A stretch of DNA of 64,000 nucleotides from UBA11612 sp963976395 (GTDB lineage: Bacteria > Pseudomonadota > Alphaproteobacteria > Rhodospirillales > Rhodospirillaceae). Location of the stretch: NCBI GenBank assembly GCA_963976395.1, contig CAXBLG010000003.1, positions 1 to 64,000 of the forward strand, in the 5' to 3' direction. The notes beneath the pieces were generated by a model, which searched no databases, had not been told where the DNA came from, and saw only the letters and a list, made by a program, of their open reading frames with translations. The stretch's first letter is position 1; each line of letters starts with the position of its first letter. The position numbers and the translations under genes are program-made. Positions 1 to 7,751 of the stretch are shown here, in pieces.

Positions 1-495
1 TCCGCTCTCGGTTAAATTGTCAAATATTGCCCTCAAATCACGCCTCGAGATTTGCCGTCCCTTTCTGTTTCCCAACTTCGGTCGGATATATGTGCGCATC
101 AGCGCGTCCGCCTGTTTCCAGGACTTGTTGTTCTTGCGTGCATACCGCTCCACGTAAGCGTCGGCTATGTGATTCAGCGCATCGCCTATTCTTGCCTGCA
201 CTTTCTCGGCTTGCGGGTCTTCCCCCAAGGTTGCTCTAGCGCGAATGGTCTTAGCTGTGTCTCGTGCTTCTGCGAGTCCGATGGCAGGGTATTTATCGAT
301 AGTGTACCAGCGCAACCGCCCTTGATGGCGATAGGCAACCTTGAATGTCTTGGTGCCAGTTGGCCGAGCTTTGAGAACTAGCCCGCTTTGCAAAGTGTCC
401 CAAATCATAACTGCTTTGCCGGTGGGCACACTTAGGCTGCGTATGTAGGCGTCGGTGAGCCGCCTACGGTTTGGCGCTCGCTTTTGCTTCGACAT
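1..495 (-). CDS. Tyrosine-type site-specific integrase, N-terminal part (cut by window edge)
   Basis: I translated the minus strand from the ATG at 493-495; 165 codons stay open to base 1, so the C-terminal catalytic domain (R..HxxR..Y) lies outside the window. The N-terminus (RRLTDAYIRSLSVPTGKAVM, then LKARPTGTKTFKVAYRHQGR and WYTIDKYPAIGLAEARDTA) matches the arm-type DNA-binding domain of phage/island integrases (DUF4102 family). It is followed by the start of the SAM-like core-binding domain (ADAYVERYARKNNKSWKQAD). Known role of the family: integration and excision of prophages or genomic islands. The gene reads away from flhA, so any element it belongs to lies mainly to the left. No tRNA gene is visible next to it. 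Family confidence is high; whether it is active cannot be judged. Confidence 0.85.
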   Translation of the reverse strand, partial: MSKQKRAPNRRRLTDAYIRSLSVPTGKAVMIWDTLQSGLVLKARPTGTKTFKVAYRHQGRLRWYTIDKYPAIGLAEARDTAKTIRARATLGEDPQAEKVQARIGDALNHIADAYVERYARKNNKSWKQADALMRTYIRPKLGNRKGRQISRRDLRAIFDNLTESG

Positions 496-514
496 GGCTC
501 TGCCCCCTCGATTT

Positions 515-533
515 GGACTAACGCCGGACTAAC
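515..533. repeat. Tandem 8-bp direct repeat upstream of the integrase
   Basis: GGACTAAC occurs at 515-522 and again at 526-533, an 11-bp period, 20-38 bp upstream of the integrase start. Its position suggests binding sites for the integrase, an excisionase or an autoregulator, but the repeat is short and could be chance. Confidence 0.3.
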
Positions 534-552
534 AGCGATCAGCTAATTGCTG

Positions 553-568
553 TTAACGCCGTATTAAC
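553..568. promoter_or_regulatory. Candidate CtrA-binding site upstream of flhA
   Basis: TTAACGCCGTATTAAC fits the CtrA consensus TTAA-N7-TTAAC exactly. It lies about 250 bp upstream of flhA and 58 bp upstream of the divergent integrase. In Caulobacter CtrA activates early flagellar operons, and ctrA itself is present at 14178, so control of flhA-flhF-flhG by CtrA is a natural inference. Confidence 0.55.
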
Positions 569-750
569 CGTTTTAACTACCTAAGGCCATGAATTATTGG
601 GAATAAGTCTGTTAGCCTAATGAAGTTTTATGGTGTGAAACGGGAGTTTTCTTAAAGCGTTGTTAACCGCCCTCGGCGAAGTTGTGGATTACGCGGGCGA
701 GTCTCCTTTTTCCCGGTTTTCCGGGGCCTAAGAGCCTTTTCACCCGCCGG

Positions 751-793
751 CGGCTCAGGGGGCTGAGCCGTGGCGCGCCTTAAAAAGCGCGCC
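751..793 (+). other. Two adjacent GC-rich hairpins in the flhA leader
   Basis: Two perfect inverted repeats lie side by side. CGGCTCAG/CTGAGCCG (751-758, 763-770) has a 4-nt loop; GGCGCGC/GCGCGCC (772-778, 787-793) has an 8-nt loop. They end 26 bp before the flhA start codon. They may shape the leader RNA or attenuate transcription; no U-tract follows, so a simple terminator is unlikely. Confidence 0.45.
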
Positions 794-819
794 GACTTAT
801 ACGGTTTTCGAGGCAGGAA

Positions 820-3021
820 ATGGCGGAACAACCAGCATCATCAAATCCGGCACCGAGCAGCGCGCCAGCCGCGCCCGCTCAGGGCACGGCCGTCACCCAG
901 GCCAATCCGACTGGCGCCCCGGTTCCCGCCGGAACCTTGTTCGACTTCAACGATTTCGGCGATCGGGTCATGGGCTCGATCAGGCGCGGCGAGCTCGGCT
1001 TCGCCCTCGGTCTTGTGACGATCCTTGTTGTGCTCATCATGCCGATGCCGGCGTGGCTGATGGACATCGCCCTTGCCATGTCCATGACCATCGCCGTTCT
1101 CATTCTTATGACCGTGGTCTTTATCCGCAAGGCCATGGAGTTCAACTCGTTCCCGGTTGTTTTGCTCGTCGCCACCCTCATGCGTCTGGCCCTTAACCTG
1201 GCCTCCACCCGGCTGATTCTCACAAACGGTCATGAAGGCACCGACGCTGCGGGCGCCGTCATCGAGGCCTTCGGCGGCTTCATCATGGGCGACAACTTCA
1301 TCATCGGTATTATCGTGTTCGCGATTTTGACCTTGGTGAACCTATCGGTCGTGACCAAGGGCTCGACCCGTATCGCCGAGGTCACGGCCCGCTTTACCTT
1401 GGACGCCATGCCCGGCAAACAAATGGCCATCGACGCCGATTTGTCCGCCGGTTTGATTGATGAGGCCGAAGCCCGCGAGCGCCGCGACGAGTTGCAGAAA
1501 GAATCCGATTTCTTCGGCGCCATGGACGGTGCGTCCAAGTTCGTGCGCGGCGATGCCTCCGCAGGCATCATCATCACCGCCATTAACGTCATCGGCGGCA
1601 TGCTCATCGGTATGGTTCAACGCGACATGACTTTCATCGATGCGGCCGAAACCTATACACGCCTGACCGTCGGCGACGGCCTTGTCACACAAATCCCGGC
1701 TCTCATCGTCTCCACCGCCGCCGGTGTGATGGTCTCCAAGGGCGGCATCAGCGAAACCGTCGATAGCGCCTTTGCCACCCAGTTCACCCGCTACCCCAAG
1801 GCTCTTGGCATGTCGTCGTTCCTCGCGCTCGCGCTCGCGATGCTGCCGGGCACGCCCTTCTTGCCGTTCTTGATGCTGGCCGGGGCCACAGGCGGCATGG
1901 CCGGATACATAACGTTCAAAAACAGCAAGGAAGAAGACAAGGTTACCGAGCTGGAAAAGCTACAATCCACCACCGATATGCCGGTGGCCGAAGAGCCGAT
2001 CTCGCAGGCCATGAAAATCGACATGGTGCGCCTCGAACTCGGTTACGGCTTGCTGTCGTTGATCAACAACGAAAACCGCCGCCTCACCGACCAGATCAAA
2101 TCCCTGCGCCGCGCGCTGGCCACCGATATGGGATTCGTCATGCCCGCCGTGCGTATCCAGGACAACATGCAATTGCCCGCCAACTCCTATGCGGTCTACA
2201 TCAAGGAAGTCGAAGCGGGCAAAGGCGACCTGCGCCCCAACATGCTCTTGGTCATGGACCCGCGCGGCGAGGAAATATCTCTGCCGGGCGAGCGCACCAA
2301 AGAACCGACGTTCGGCTTGCCCGCTTTGTGGATCGATCCGGCCAATCGCGAAGAAGCGTTGTTCCGCGGCTATACGGTTGTCGATCCGCCGACCGTCATC
2401 ACCACGCACCTTACCGAAGTTGTGCGCGACAACATGTACGAACTGCTGTCCTACACCGAGACTCAAAAGCTTCTCAACGAGCTCGACAAGGATCAGCAGA
2501 AACTCATCGCCGAAGTGGTGCCGCAACAGATTACCGTCGCCGGTATCCAGCGGGTTCTGCAAAATCTGCTCAACGAGCGCGTCTCTATTCGCGATCTGCC
2601 GACCATTCTCGAAGGCGTGGCGGAAGCCTGTGCCATCACCCGCAATGTGTTGATGATCTCCGAACACGTACGTGCACGTCTATCGCGTCAGCTGTCCGAT
2701 ACGGCGGTGGACGAGAACGGTGTCATTCCGATGGTCGCCCTATCGCCGGAATGGGAGCAGGAGTTCTCCGAGTCGCTGGTTGGCCAGGGCGACGATCGCC
2801 AACTCTCCATGGCGCCGTCCAAGCTTCAGGAATTCATTACCGCCGTGCGCCAAAACTTCGAACGCTTTGCCATGCAGGGTGAAACCCCGGTTCTGCTGAC
2901 CTCGCCATCGGTACGGCCTTATGTGCGCTCGATTATCGACCGCTTCCGCCCGATGACGGTGGTCATGTCCCAGAACGAGATTCACTCCAAGGCAAAGATC
3001 CGCACGGTCGGCCAGATATAG
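820..3021 (+). CDS. flhA: Flagellar biosynthesis protein FlhA (type III export gate)
   Basis: FlhA is the large inner-membrane component of the flagellar type III export gate, coupling proton flow to export and docking substrate-chaperone complexes through its cytoplasmic domain. The 733-aa protein has a variable Ala/Pro-rich N-terminal tail of about 35 residues. A hydrophobic half with multiple membrane segments then carries the FHIPEP-family signature around TLDAMPGKQMAIDADLSAGL and DGLVTQIPALIVSTAAG. The rest is the soluble C-terminal domain (from about residue 360), including the conserved LLNERVSIRDLPTILEGVAE. It is slightly longer than typical (about 690-700 aa) because of the N-terminal tail. 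The start ATG has a purine-rich GAGGCAGGAA upstream. It is first in a flagellar run with flhF and flhG and is probably CtrA-controlled. Confidence 0.97.
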   Translation: MAEQPASSNPAPSSAPAAPAQGTAVTQANPTGAPVPAGTLFDFNDFGDRVMGSIRRGELGFALGLVTILVVLIMPMPAWLMDIALAMSMTIAVLILMTVVFIRKAMEFNSFPVVLLVATLMRLALNLASTRLILTNGHEGTDAAGAVIEAFGGFIMGDNFIIGIIVFAILTLVNLSVVTKGSTRIAEVTARFTLDAMPGKQMAIDADLSAGLIDEAEARERRDELQKESDFFGAMDGASKFVRGDASAGIIITAINVIGGMLIGMVQRDMTFIDAAETYTRLTVGDGLVTQIPALIVSTAAGVMVSKGGISETVDSAFATQFTRYPKALGMSSFLALALAMLPGTPFLPFLMLAGATGGMAGYITFKNSKEEDKVTELEKLQSTTDMPVAEEPISQAMKIDMVRLELGYGLLSLINNENRRLTDQIKSLRRALATDMGFVMPAVRIQDNMQLPANSYAVYIKEVEAGKGDLRPNMLLVMDPRGEEISLPGERTKEPTFGLPALWIDPANREEALFRGYTVVDPPTVITTHLTEVVRDNMYELLSYTETQKLLNELDKDQQKLIAEVVPQQITVAGIQRVLQNLLNERVSIRDLPTILEGVAEACAITRNVLMISEHVRARLSRQLSDTAVDENGVIPMVALSPEWEQEFSESLVGQGDDRQLSMAPSKLQEFITAVRQNFERFAMQGETPVLLTSPSVRPYVRSIIDRFRPMTVVMSQNEIHSKAKIRTVGQI

Positions 3022-3058
3022 GATGGCCGAGGGTGCTACGAAGATAAATAATCAGTCA

Positions 3059-3104
3059 CCCTTGGTCCCGTGAGGGGCCGAGGGCCCAGAGTTTTTTGTT
3101 TTTA
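3059..3104 (+). terminator. Candidate hairpin/terminator after flhA
   Basis: CCCTTGGTCCC (3059-3069) pairs with GGGGCCGAGGG (3074-3084), allowing two G-U pairs, around a GTGA loop. An alternative short stem GGGCC/GGCCC ends at 3087. T6-G-T5 follows at 3092-3103. The U-tract is offset from the long stem, so termination may be partial and flhF may still be cotranscribed. Confidence 0.4.
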
Positions 3105-3212
3105 GGTTTGTGAAACGGAAAAAGCCCTGGATGCTCGGCCCTAAAGAGCCAAGCATGACGACAACGACTAAAAGAGCATGTGAGCGCCAGACGATCGGCG
3201 ACGGGGAACGGG

Positions 3213-4238
3213 ATGCGGCTGAAATCCTATAATGCGCCGACCATGGCGGAAGCCATGCGTTTGGTACGCGAGGAACTGGGGGAAGACGCAATCATCGTCT
3301 CGACCCAGCGGGCCTCCGACGGCCAAGGTGTGCGCATCACCGCAGCCCTCGAAGAAATCACCGACGACGACGATATCCACCGCGCCCTCACCGGCAGCGA
3401 TAGCACGCCGTTCGCCGACAAGGTGCGGGAGGCGCTCGAATATCACGGCACGCCCGCGCGGCTCGTGGACAAACTGGTGCGTGCTGCGCAAACCGTCGAA
3501 GTCGGCTCGCCGACCATGGCCTGCGCAGCGGCGCTCGAAGATATGTTCGACTTCGCCCCCCTGCCCGAACGCAAATCACCGCGCCCGTTCATGATGATAG
3601 GCCCGCCCGGCTCCGGCAAAACCATCACCACCGCTAAGCTGGCCGCGCGCGCGCGGCTCGCCGGACGGCCTGTTGGGCTGATTACCGCCGACACTATTCG
3701 CGCCGGTGCTGTCGAACAGCTCACTGCTTTCACCGGTATTCTCGAAGTTGAGTTGCGCCAAGTGCGCGGTGCCGACGGCCTCGGCCTTGCCGTCAACGAG
3801 ATGATGCAGATGTACGATCTCGTGTTCATCGACAGCCCCGGTCTTAATCCCTTCAGCCATCACGACATGGACTTCCTAAAAACATTGGTGAACGCCGCCG
3901 ATGTCGAGCCCATTTTGGTCATGGCCGCAGGCGGAGACGCGTCCGAAGCCGCCGATATGGGCGAAGCCTTCAGCGCCTCAGGCGCAACCCGCGTACTTGC
4001 CACACGCCTTGACATGACACGCCGTCTCGGCGCCATTCTCTCGGCGGCGGACGCAGGTCAGCTCATGTTCAGCGAAGTCAGCTTAAATCCGCATGTTGCA
4101 ACCGGTCTCTGCGCCGTGAATCCGGTATCCATGGCGCGCTTGATTTTGCCGCCCGAAGAAGAACTTCAGCCTCGCGTGGACGAACCGCCCGCGGAAGTGC
4201 TGCGCCCCACAGGTATACGTTCCGAGGTTAAACGATGA
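3213..4238 (+). CDS. flhF: Flagellar biosynthesis GTPase FlhF (SRP family)
   Basis: FlhF is an SRP54-type GTPase that sets the position, and with FlhG the number, of flagella at the cell pole. I chose the ATG at 3213 rather than an upstream GTG at 3180. It has GGGG upstream and gives the family-typical N-terminus MRLKSYNAPTMAEAMRLVRE. The 341-aa protein has an N-terminal B-region with an Asp-rich linker, then the NG GTPase domain. The P-loop is GPPGSGKT (residues 130-137), followed by ITADTIRAGAVEQL (G2 region), FIDSPGLNP (G3) and TRLDMTRRLG (G4; Arg in place of the more usual Lys of TKLD). Its stop overlaps the flhG start by 4 bp, indicating translational coupling. Confidence 0.93.
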   Translation: MRLKSYNAPTMAEAMRLVREELGEDAIIVSTQRASDGQGVRITAALEEITDDDDIHRALTGSDSTPFADKVREALEYHGTPARLVDKLVRAAQTVEVGSPTMACAAALEDMFDFAPLPERKSPRPFMMIGPPGSGKTITTAKLAARARLAGRPVGLITADTIRAGAVEQLTAFTGILEVELRQVRGADGLGLAVNEMMQMYDLVFIDSPGLNPFSHHDMDFLKTLVNAADVEPILVMAAGGDASEAADMGEAFSASGATRVLATRLDMTRRLGAILSAADAGQLMFSEVSLNPHVATGLCAVNPVSMARLILPPEEELQPRVDEPPAEVLRPTGIRSEVKR

Positions 4239-5098
4239 GTTCCGATACCACAGCGCCACCTTCTTCTATACGCGCCCGCGCGACGGGGAGCTCTAAAGCC
4301 GGCGCGGCCACGCCTGCGTCACCGCGCCTTGCGGGTCGGCCTGCGGTCGGTACAAAACGCGGCAAGTTGATTGCCGTTGCCTCGGGTAAGGGCGGCGTCG
4401 GCAAGACGTTCTTCTCGATCACTCTCAGCCAAGCGCTCGCCATGCGTAACCAAAAGACGTTGCTGTTTGACGGCGACCTCGGCCTTGCCAACATCGACAT
4501 CCAGTTGGGTTTGATGCCCCAGTACGATCTCGGCAGCGTCATCACTGGGAAGTTGTCACTCAATCAAGCGGCGATGAAATATGACACCGGCGGTTTTGAT
4601 GTCATCGCCGGACGCTCAGGGTCCGGGAGCCTTGCTAACATTCCATTGTCGCGTCTTCAGATCATGGGCGAAGACTTGGCGTTGCTCGCAACGCGCTACG
4701 ACCGCGTCGTACTTGACCTCGGCGCGGGCGTGGAAAAGTCCGTACGGCAACTGGCCAAGGCCGCCGACACGATTTTAGTCGTAACCTCCGACGAGCCTAC
4801 CTCACTCACCGACGCGTACGCCTTCATCAAGATCACCGTGCTGGAACGTCCGAACACGGACATTCGCATTGTCGTCAACGCGTCCAACTCGACCCGCGAA
4901 GGCGAGCGCACCTATCAAACACTGCACAAGGCCTGTAACGGCTTTTTGAAAATCTCACCGCCGCTGGCGGGCATCATCAGACGCGATGCACGGGTTCGCG
5001 AATGCATCCGCAATCAGATGCCCATCCTCACCCGCTCGCCGTCGTCCGAAGCGGCCATGGATGTAAAAGCCATCGCGGACCGGCTGCTGGCGCCCTAG
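4235..5098 (+). CDS. flhG: Flagellar number regulator FlhG/FleN (MinD-like ATPase)
   Basis: FlhG is a ParA/MinD-family ATPase that limits flagellar number, working against FlhF. The 287-aa protein has a Pro/Ala-rich N-terminal tail of about 42 residues, then the deviant Walker A motif GKGGVGKT (residues 51-58). The second switch region is LLFDGDLGLANIDIQLG, and VVLDLGAGVEKSV is the Walker B region (aspartate present). The C-terminus (MDVKAIADRLLAP) may end in a short amphipathic helix. It overlaps flhF by 4 bp (ATGA) and is followed after 13 bp by the FliK-like gene, so flhF, flhG and that gene are likely one transcript. The flhF context favours FlhG over a generic MinD. Confidence 0.92.
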   Translation: MSSDTTAPPSSIRARATGSSKAGAATPASPRLAGRPAVGTKRGKLIAVASGKGGVGKTFFSITLSQALAMRNQKTLLFDGDLGLANIDIQLGLMPQYDLGSVITGKLSLNQAAMKYDTGGFDVIAGRSGSGSLANIPLSRLQIMGEDLALLATRYDRVVLDLGAGVEKSVRQLAKAADTILVVTSDEPTSLTDAYAFIKITVLERPNTDIRIVVNASNSTREGERTYQTLHKACNGFLKISPPLAGIIRRDARVRECIRNQMPILTRSPSSEAAMDVKAIADRLLAP

Positions 5099-5111
5099 GT
5101 CCGCCGTCGTC

Positions 5112-6953
5112 ATGAGCACCGTCGCGCCGCCAAATCCTGCGTTGGTGCAATTGCTCGCCCAGGCGTCGAATGCACCGCCGGTGCAGATTGTTCAGCCGCC
5201 GCCAGCAATCGCCGCACTTCCGGCAGGCACCATTGTTGAAGCCGTCGTCCTCCCGCCGCCGCCGCCCTCCGCGACAACCACTCCGGCGCAAACGCCCGCT
5301 CCCAACACACCGCCCCCACCGCCCGTCACTCCGAATGTGACGCTTCAAACCGGGGCAGGCGTAATCACGGCGCGCACACCGATCCAGCTTCCCGAAGGCA
5401 CCCGCGTCGAATTGGAAGTGGTCCGAACTGCAAATAATCAGGTCAGTGCACGGCTCATCACCGTGAACGATGTTTCGATTCAAGGCGCGCGGCCCTTACC
5501 GGTGCAAAATGCAGCTTCTAGCGCGCAGAATACCGTTTTGAGCGCACAAAACCCGGTAGCGAGTGCACAAAACGCGGCTTTGAAGGCGCTAACACTGCCC
5601 ATCGGACACGCCTGGAGCCCGCCCGGACCGGTTCAAATGACCGCTTTAGGCCCCATTTCGGCCTTCGTTATCCTCGGATCGTCCGCACAAAACAACACTT
5701 TGGGTCCACAAACCGGCCAGCCGGGTGCTCAAACCGGGCAAACGGCATCCCCAGGCGCTACGGGAGTGCCGCAAACCACGGCCCAAACCGCACCCGCCTT
5801 CCAGTTTTTAACCGGCGGCGATCTCACGGTTCGCATTACGTCCGTACAAATTCCCGGCGCTCAACCCGCACAATCCGCGCCAGGGCCGCTTGGAATGCCT
5901 ATTGCGCAACCAACTCTGACGGTTCCGGGACAGCCAGGCGCCGTTGCAACCGCCCAACCGCAGCCGGGATTGGTACTGCCGGGCCCAAGCGGTCTGCCGC
6001 CCGCAGCCCCGACGCCGCCGCAAACCGTACAGCCCGCGCCGATTCTGAGCACCGTGACCGGCACCGTCGCCAGCCTGTCCGCCGCCGGCGCACCCATTGT
6101 GCAAATCGATACGCCGCAATTACAGGGGCAGATTCAACTGAACGCGCGCGCGAATGTGCCGGTCGGCACTCTTGTAACCTTCGAAGTCATCGCACAAGCG
6201 CCGCCGCAAACCGGCGCGGCGGTCGCTCCGCCAAACCCGTTTTCCGCGCTTCCGCTCAGCGGACCGGCGGGCGCCATGGTCGGCTGGCCGACTTTGACCG
6301 AATCTCTAACTCTGCTTCAGCGCACCGATCCCGCCGCCGCGCTACAACTTGCACAATCTATTCCCGACGGCGGCCCCCGCACCGCCGTTGCCGTGATGGC
6401 GTTTGCGCAGGCTTTAAGAACAGGTGATCCGCGCCAATGGCCGGGCGATACCAATCTGCGCGCGATCGAGCGCGCTGGCCCGCGCGGTGCACATCTGGCC
6501 GCGCAGTTATCCGGCGAAGTTTCGGAATTGGCCGCGCGCACCCGTGATGTCGGCAGCGAATGGCGCTCCATCCCGGTTCCCTGGAACGCCGAGGGCCGCA
6601 TTGAGCGCATCGCGCTCGTCACCCGCCGCGAGGAAGCGCAGGACGATGACGACGATAAAAAACAAAAAGGCGGCAAAGGCACGCGCTTCTTGATCAATTT
6701 AGATTTGTCGCGATTGGGCTCGTTGCAGCTCGACGGCATGTTTCGCAAGGAAACGCGCGGCTTCGACATGATGATCCGCACCAAGGAAACGTTACCGGAT
6801 TACATGCGCCGCGATCTTACGGGCATGTTCGCCAGTTCAAACGCCGCTATGGGCCTCAAGGGCGGCCTGACGTTCCAGGTGGTGAAGAAATTCCCTGATC
6901 CGATCAGCGAAGAAAACCCCGCCGCGCGCGATAAATCCGGCCTGTGGGCCTGA
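5112..6953 (+). CDS. Proline/glutamine-rich protein with FliK-like C-terminus (putative hook-length control)
   Basis: The 613-aa protein is mostly low-complexity sequence rich in Pro, Ala, Gln and Thr, with runs such as LPPPPPS and PPPPP and short repeats of type SAQNxxxSAQNP. A compact C-terminal domain begins at about residue 500. That part (INLDLSRLGSLQLDG, FDMMIRTKETLPDYMRRDL, then GLKGGLTFQVV) follows the pattern of the FliK C-terminal domain: a beta strand with LG..QL, then a helix, then a Gly-Leu turn. FliK proteins measure hook length with a long Pro/Gln-rich N-terminal ruler and switch export specificity through this domain. Its place after flhG supports a flagellar role. Function is inferred from composition and pattern only. 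Confidence 0.6.
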   Translation: MSTVAPPNPALVQLLAQASNAPPVQIVQPPPAIAALPAGTIVEAVVLPPPPPSATTTPAQTPAPNTPPPPPVTPNVTLQTGAGVITARTPIQLPEGTRVELEVVRTANNQVSARLITVNDVSIQGARPLPVQNAASSAQNTVLSAQNPVASAQNAALKALTLPIGHAWSPPGPVQMTALGPISAFVILGSSAQNNTLGPQTGQPGAQTGQTASPGATGVPQTTAQTAPAFQFLTGGDLTVRITSVQIPGAQPAQSAPGPLGMPIAQPTLTVPGQPGAVATAQPQPGLVLPGPSGLPPAAPTPPQTVQPAPILSTVTGTVASLSAAGAPIVQIDTPQLQGQIQLNARANVPVGTLVTFEVIAQAPPQTGAAVAPPNPFSALPLSGPAGAMVGWPTLTESLTLLQRTDPAAALQLAQSIPDGGPRTAVAVMAFAQALRTGDPRQWPGDTNLRAIERAGPRGAHLAAQLSGEVSELAARTRDVGSEWRSIPVPWNAEGRIERIALVTRREEAQDDDDDKKQKGGKGTRFLINLDLSRLGSLQLDGMFRKETRGFDMMIRTKETLPDYMRRDLTGMFASSNAAMGLKGGLTFQVVKKFPDPISEENPAARDKSGLWA

Positions 6954-6954
6954 G

Positions 6955-7563
6955 TTAATCCTGCTTTTGCTTTAGGACGTTGAGCGGGACAGTGTCAGTT
7001 TGCGCGCGCGCTTGGCGGTTTGCTTCCATCGCCGCAAGCGGTTCGCATTCACGTAGCGAGTTCAGACAACGTTGCGCCAGTTCCTGATACTCGCGGGTGC
7101 CCTTGGCTTTCCATGCGAGCTCCTTGTCGGACATTTCACGCACGATCTTTGCCGGCGCCCCGGCCACCAGCGTGCGCGCCGGCACATCAAACCCTGCTTT
7201 CACAAATGACATCGCCGCGACAAAACTGCCCTCGCCGATGATCGCGCCGTCCATGATCACCGAATTCATGCCCACCAACGCGCCGCGTTTAACCGTGCAG
7301 CCGTGCAGCACTGCGCAGTGACCGATATGCCCGTCCTCTTCCACATGTGCTTCGTTGCCGGGGAAGGCATGCATCACGCAATTGTCTTGCAAATTGGCGC
7401 CCCGGGCGAGTGAGACCCGGCCAAAATCACCACGCATGGACGCGCCGGGCCCTACATAACAGCCCGGCCCGACAACGGCATCGCCGATCAGCGTTGCGGT
7501 GGGGTGCACAAAGGCAGTCGGGTCAACGACCGGAATGAAGTCCTCAATGGCGTAAAACGGCAT
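6955..7563 (-). CDS. PaaY-type gamma-carbonic-anhydrase-like hexapeptide protein
   Basis: This is a 202-aa left-handed beta-helix protein of the gamma-CA-like family. Hexapeptide repeats fill residues 18-130 (ATLIGDAVVGPGCYVGPGASMRGD and similar). RGDFGRVSLARGANLQDNCVMHAFPG is closest to PaaY, whose members act as a hydrolase or repair enzyme around phenylacetyl-CoA catabolism. Candidate zinc ligands are the His residues in CVMHAF, GHIGHC and AVLHGC. No paa genes lie nearby, so PaaY is a family name here, not a pathway assignment. It converges with the FliK-like gene; the stop codons are almost adjacent. Confidence 0.85.
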   Translation of the reverse strand: MPFYAIEDFIPVVDPTAFVHPTATLIGDAVVGPGCYVGPGASMRGDFGRVSLARGANLQDNCVMHAFPGNEAHVEEDGHIGHCAVLHGCTVKRGALVGMNSVIMDGAIIGEGSFVAAMSFVKAGFDVPARTLVAGAPAKIVREMSDKELAWKAKGTREYQELAQRCLNSLRECEPLAAMEANRQARAQTDTVPLNVLKQKQD

Positions 7564-7689
7564 AAGAGTCAGCTTTCATCAAATGTTTGATAGGATTGGT
7601 GTATATCGCACTGACGGCTGGTTTGGCGCAACTGCAGGCCGCATTTTAACCAATCCTTACCGGCTTTTTGCGAGGCTGATGGACTGACC

Positions 7690-7708
7690 GGGCCGCAGCG
7701 GGCGGCCC
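7690..7708 (+). other. Hairpin in the leader of the J-domain gene
   Basis: GGGCCGC (7690-7696) and GCGGCCC (7702-7708) form a perfect 7-bp stem with a 5-nt loop, 43 bp upstream of the GTG start at 7752. No U-tract follows. It lies in the divergent region 7564-7751, which otherwise shows no gene. Confidence 0.35.
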
Positions 7709-7751
7709 GACCAACCGTTTTCCGCAAGACCGGCAGGCGAAAGGCGCGCCC

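Noticed and set aside
1960..2667. Long minus-strand open frame (235 aa) opposite flhA, and similar ones at 841-1233 and 1342-1692
   Set aside because: They lie wholly inside flhA, whose family match is certain; the translations are rich in His/Arg/Asp/Gly as expected for antisense of GC-rich genes and resemble no family.
2328..2882. 184-aa plus-strand frame inside flhA
   Set aside because: Alternative frame of flhA; composition and lack of motifs show it is not coding.
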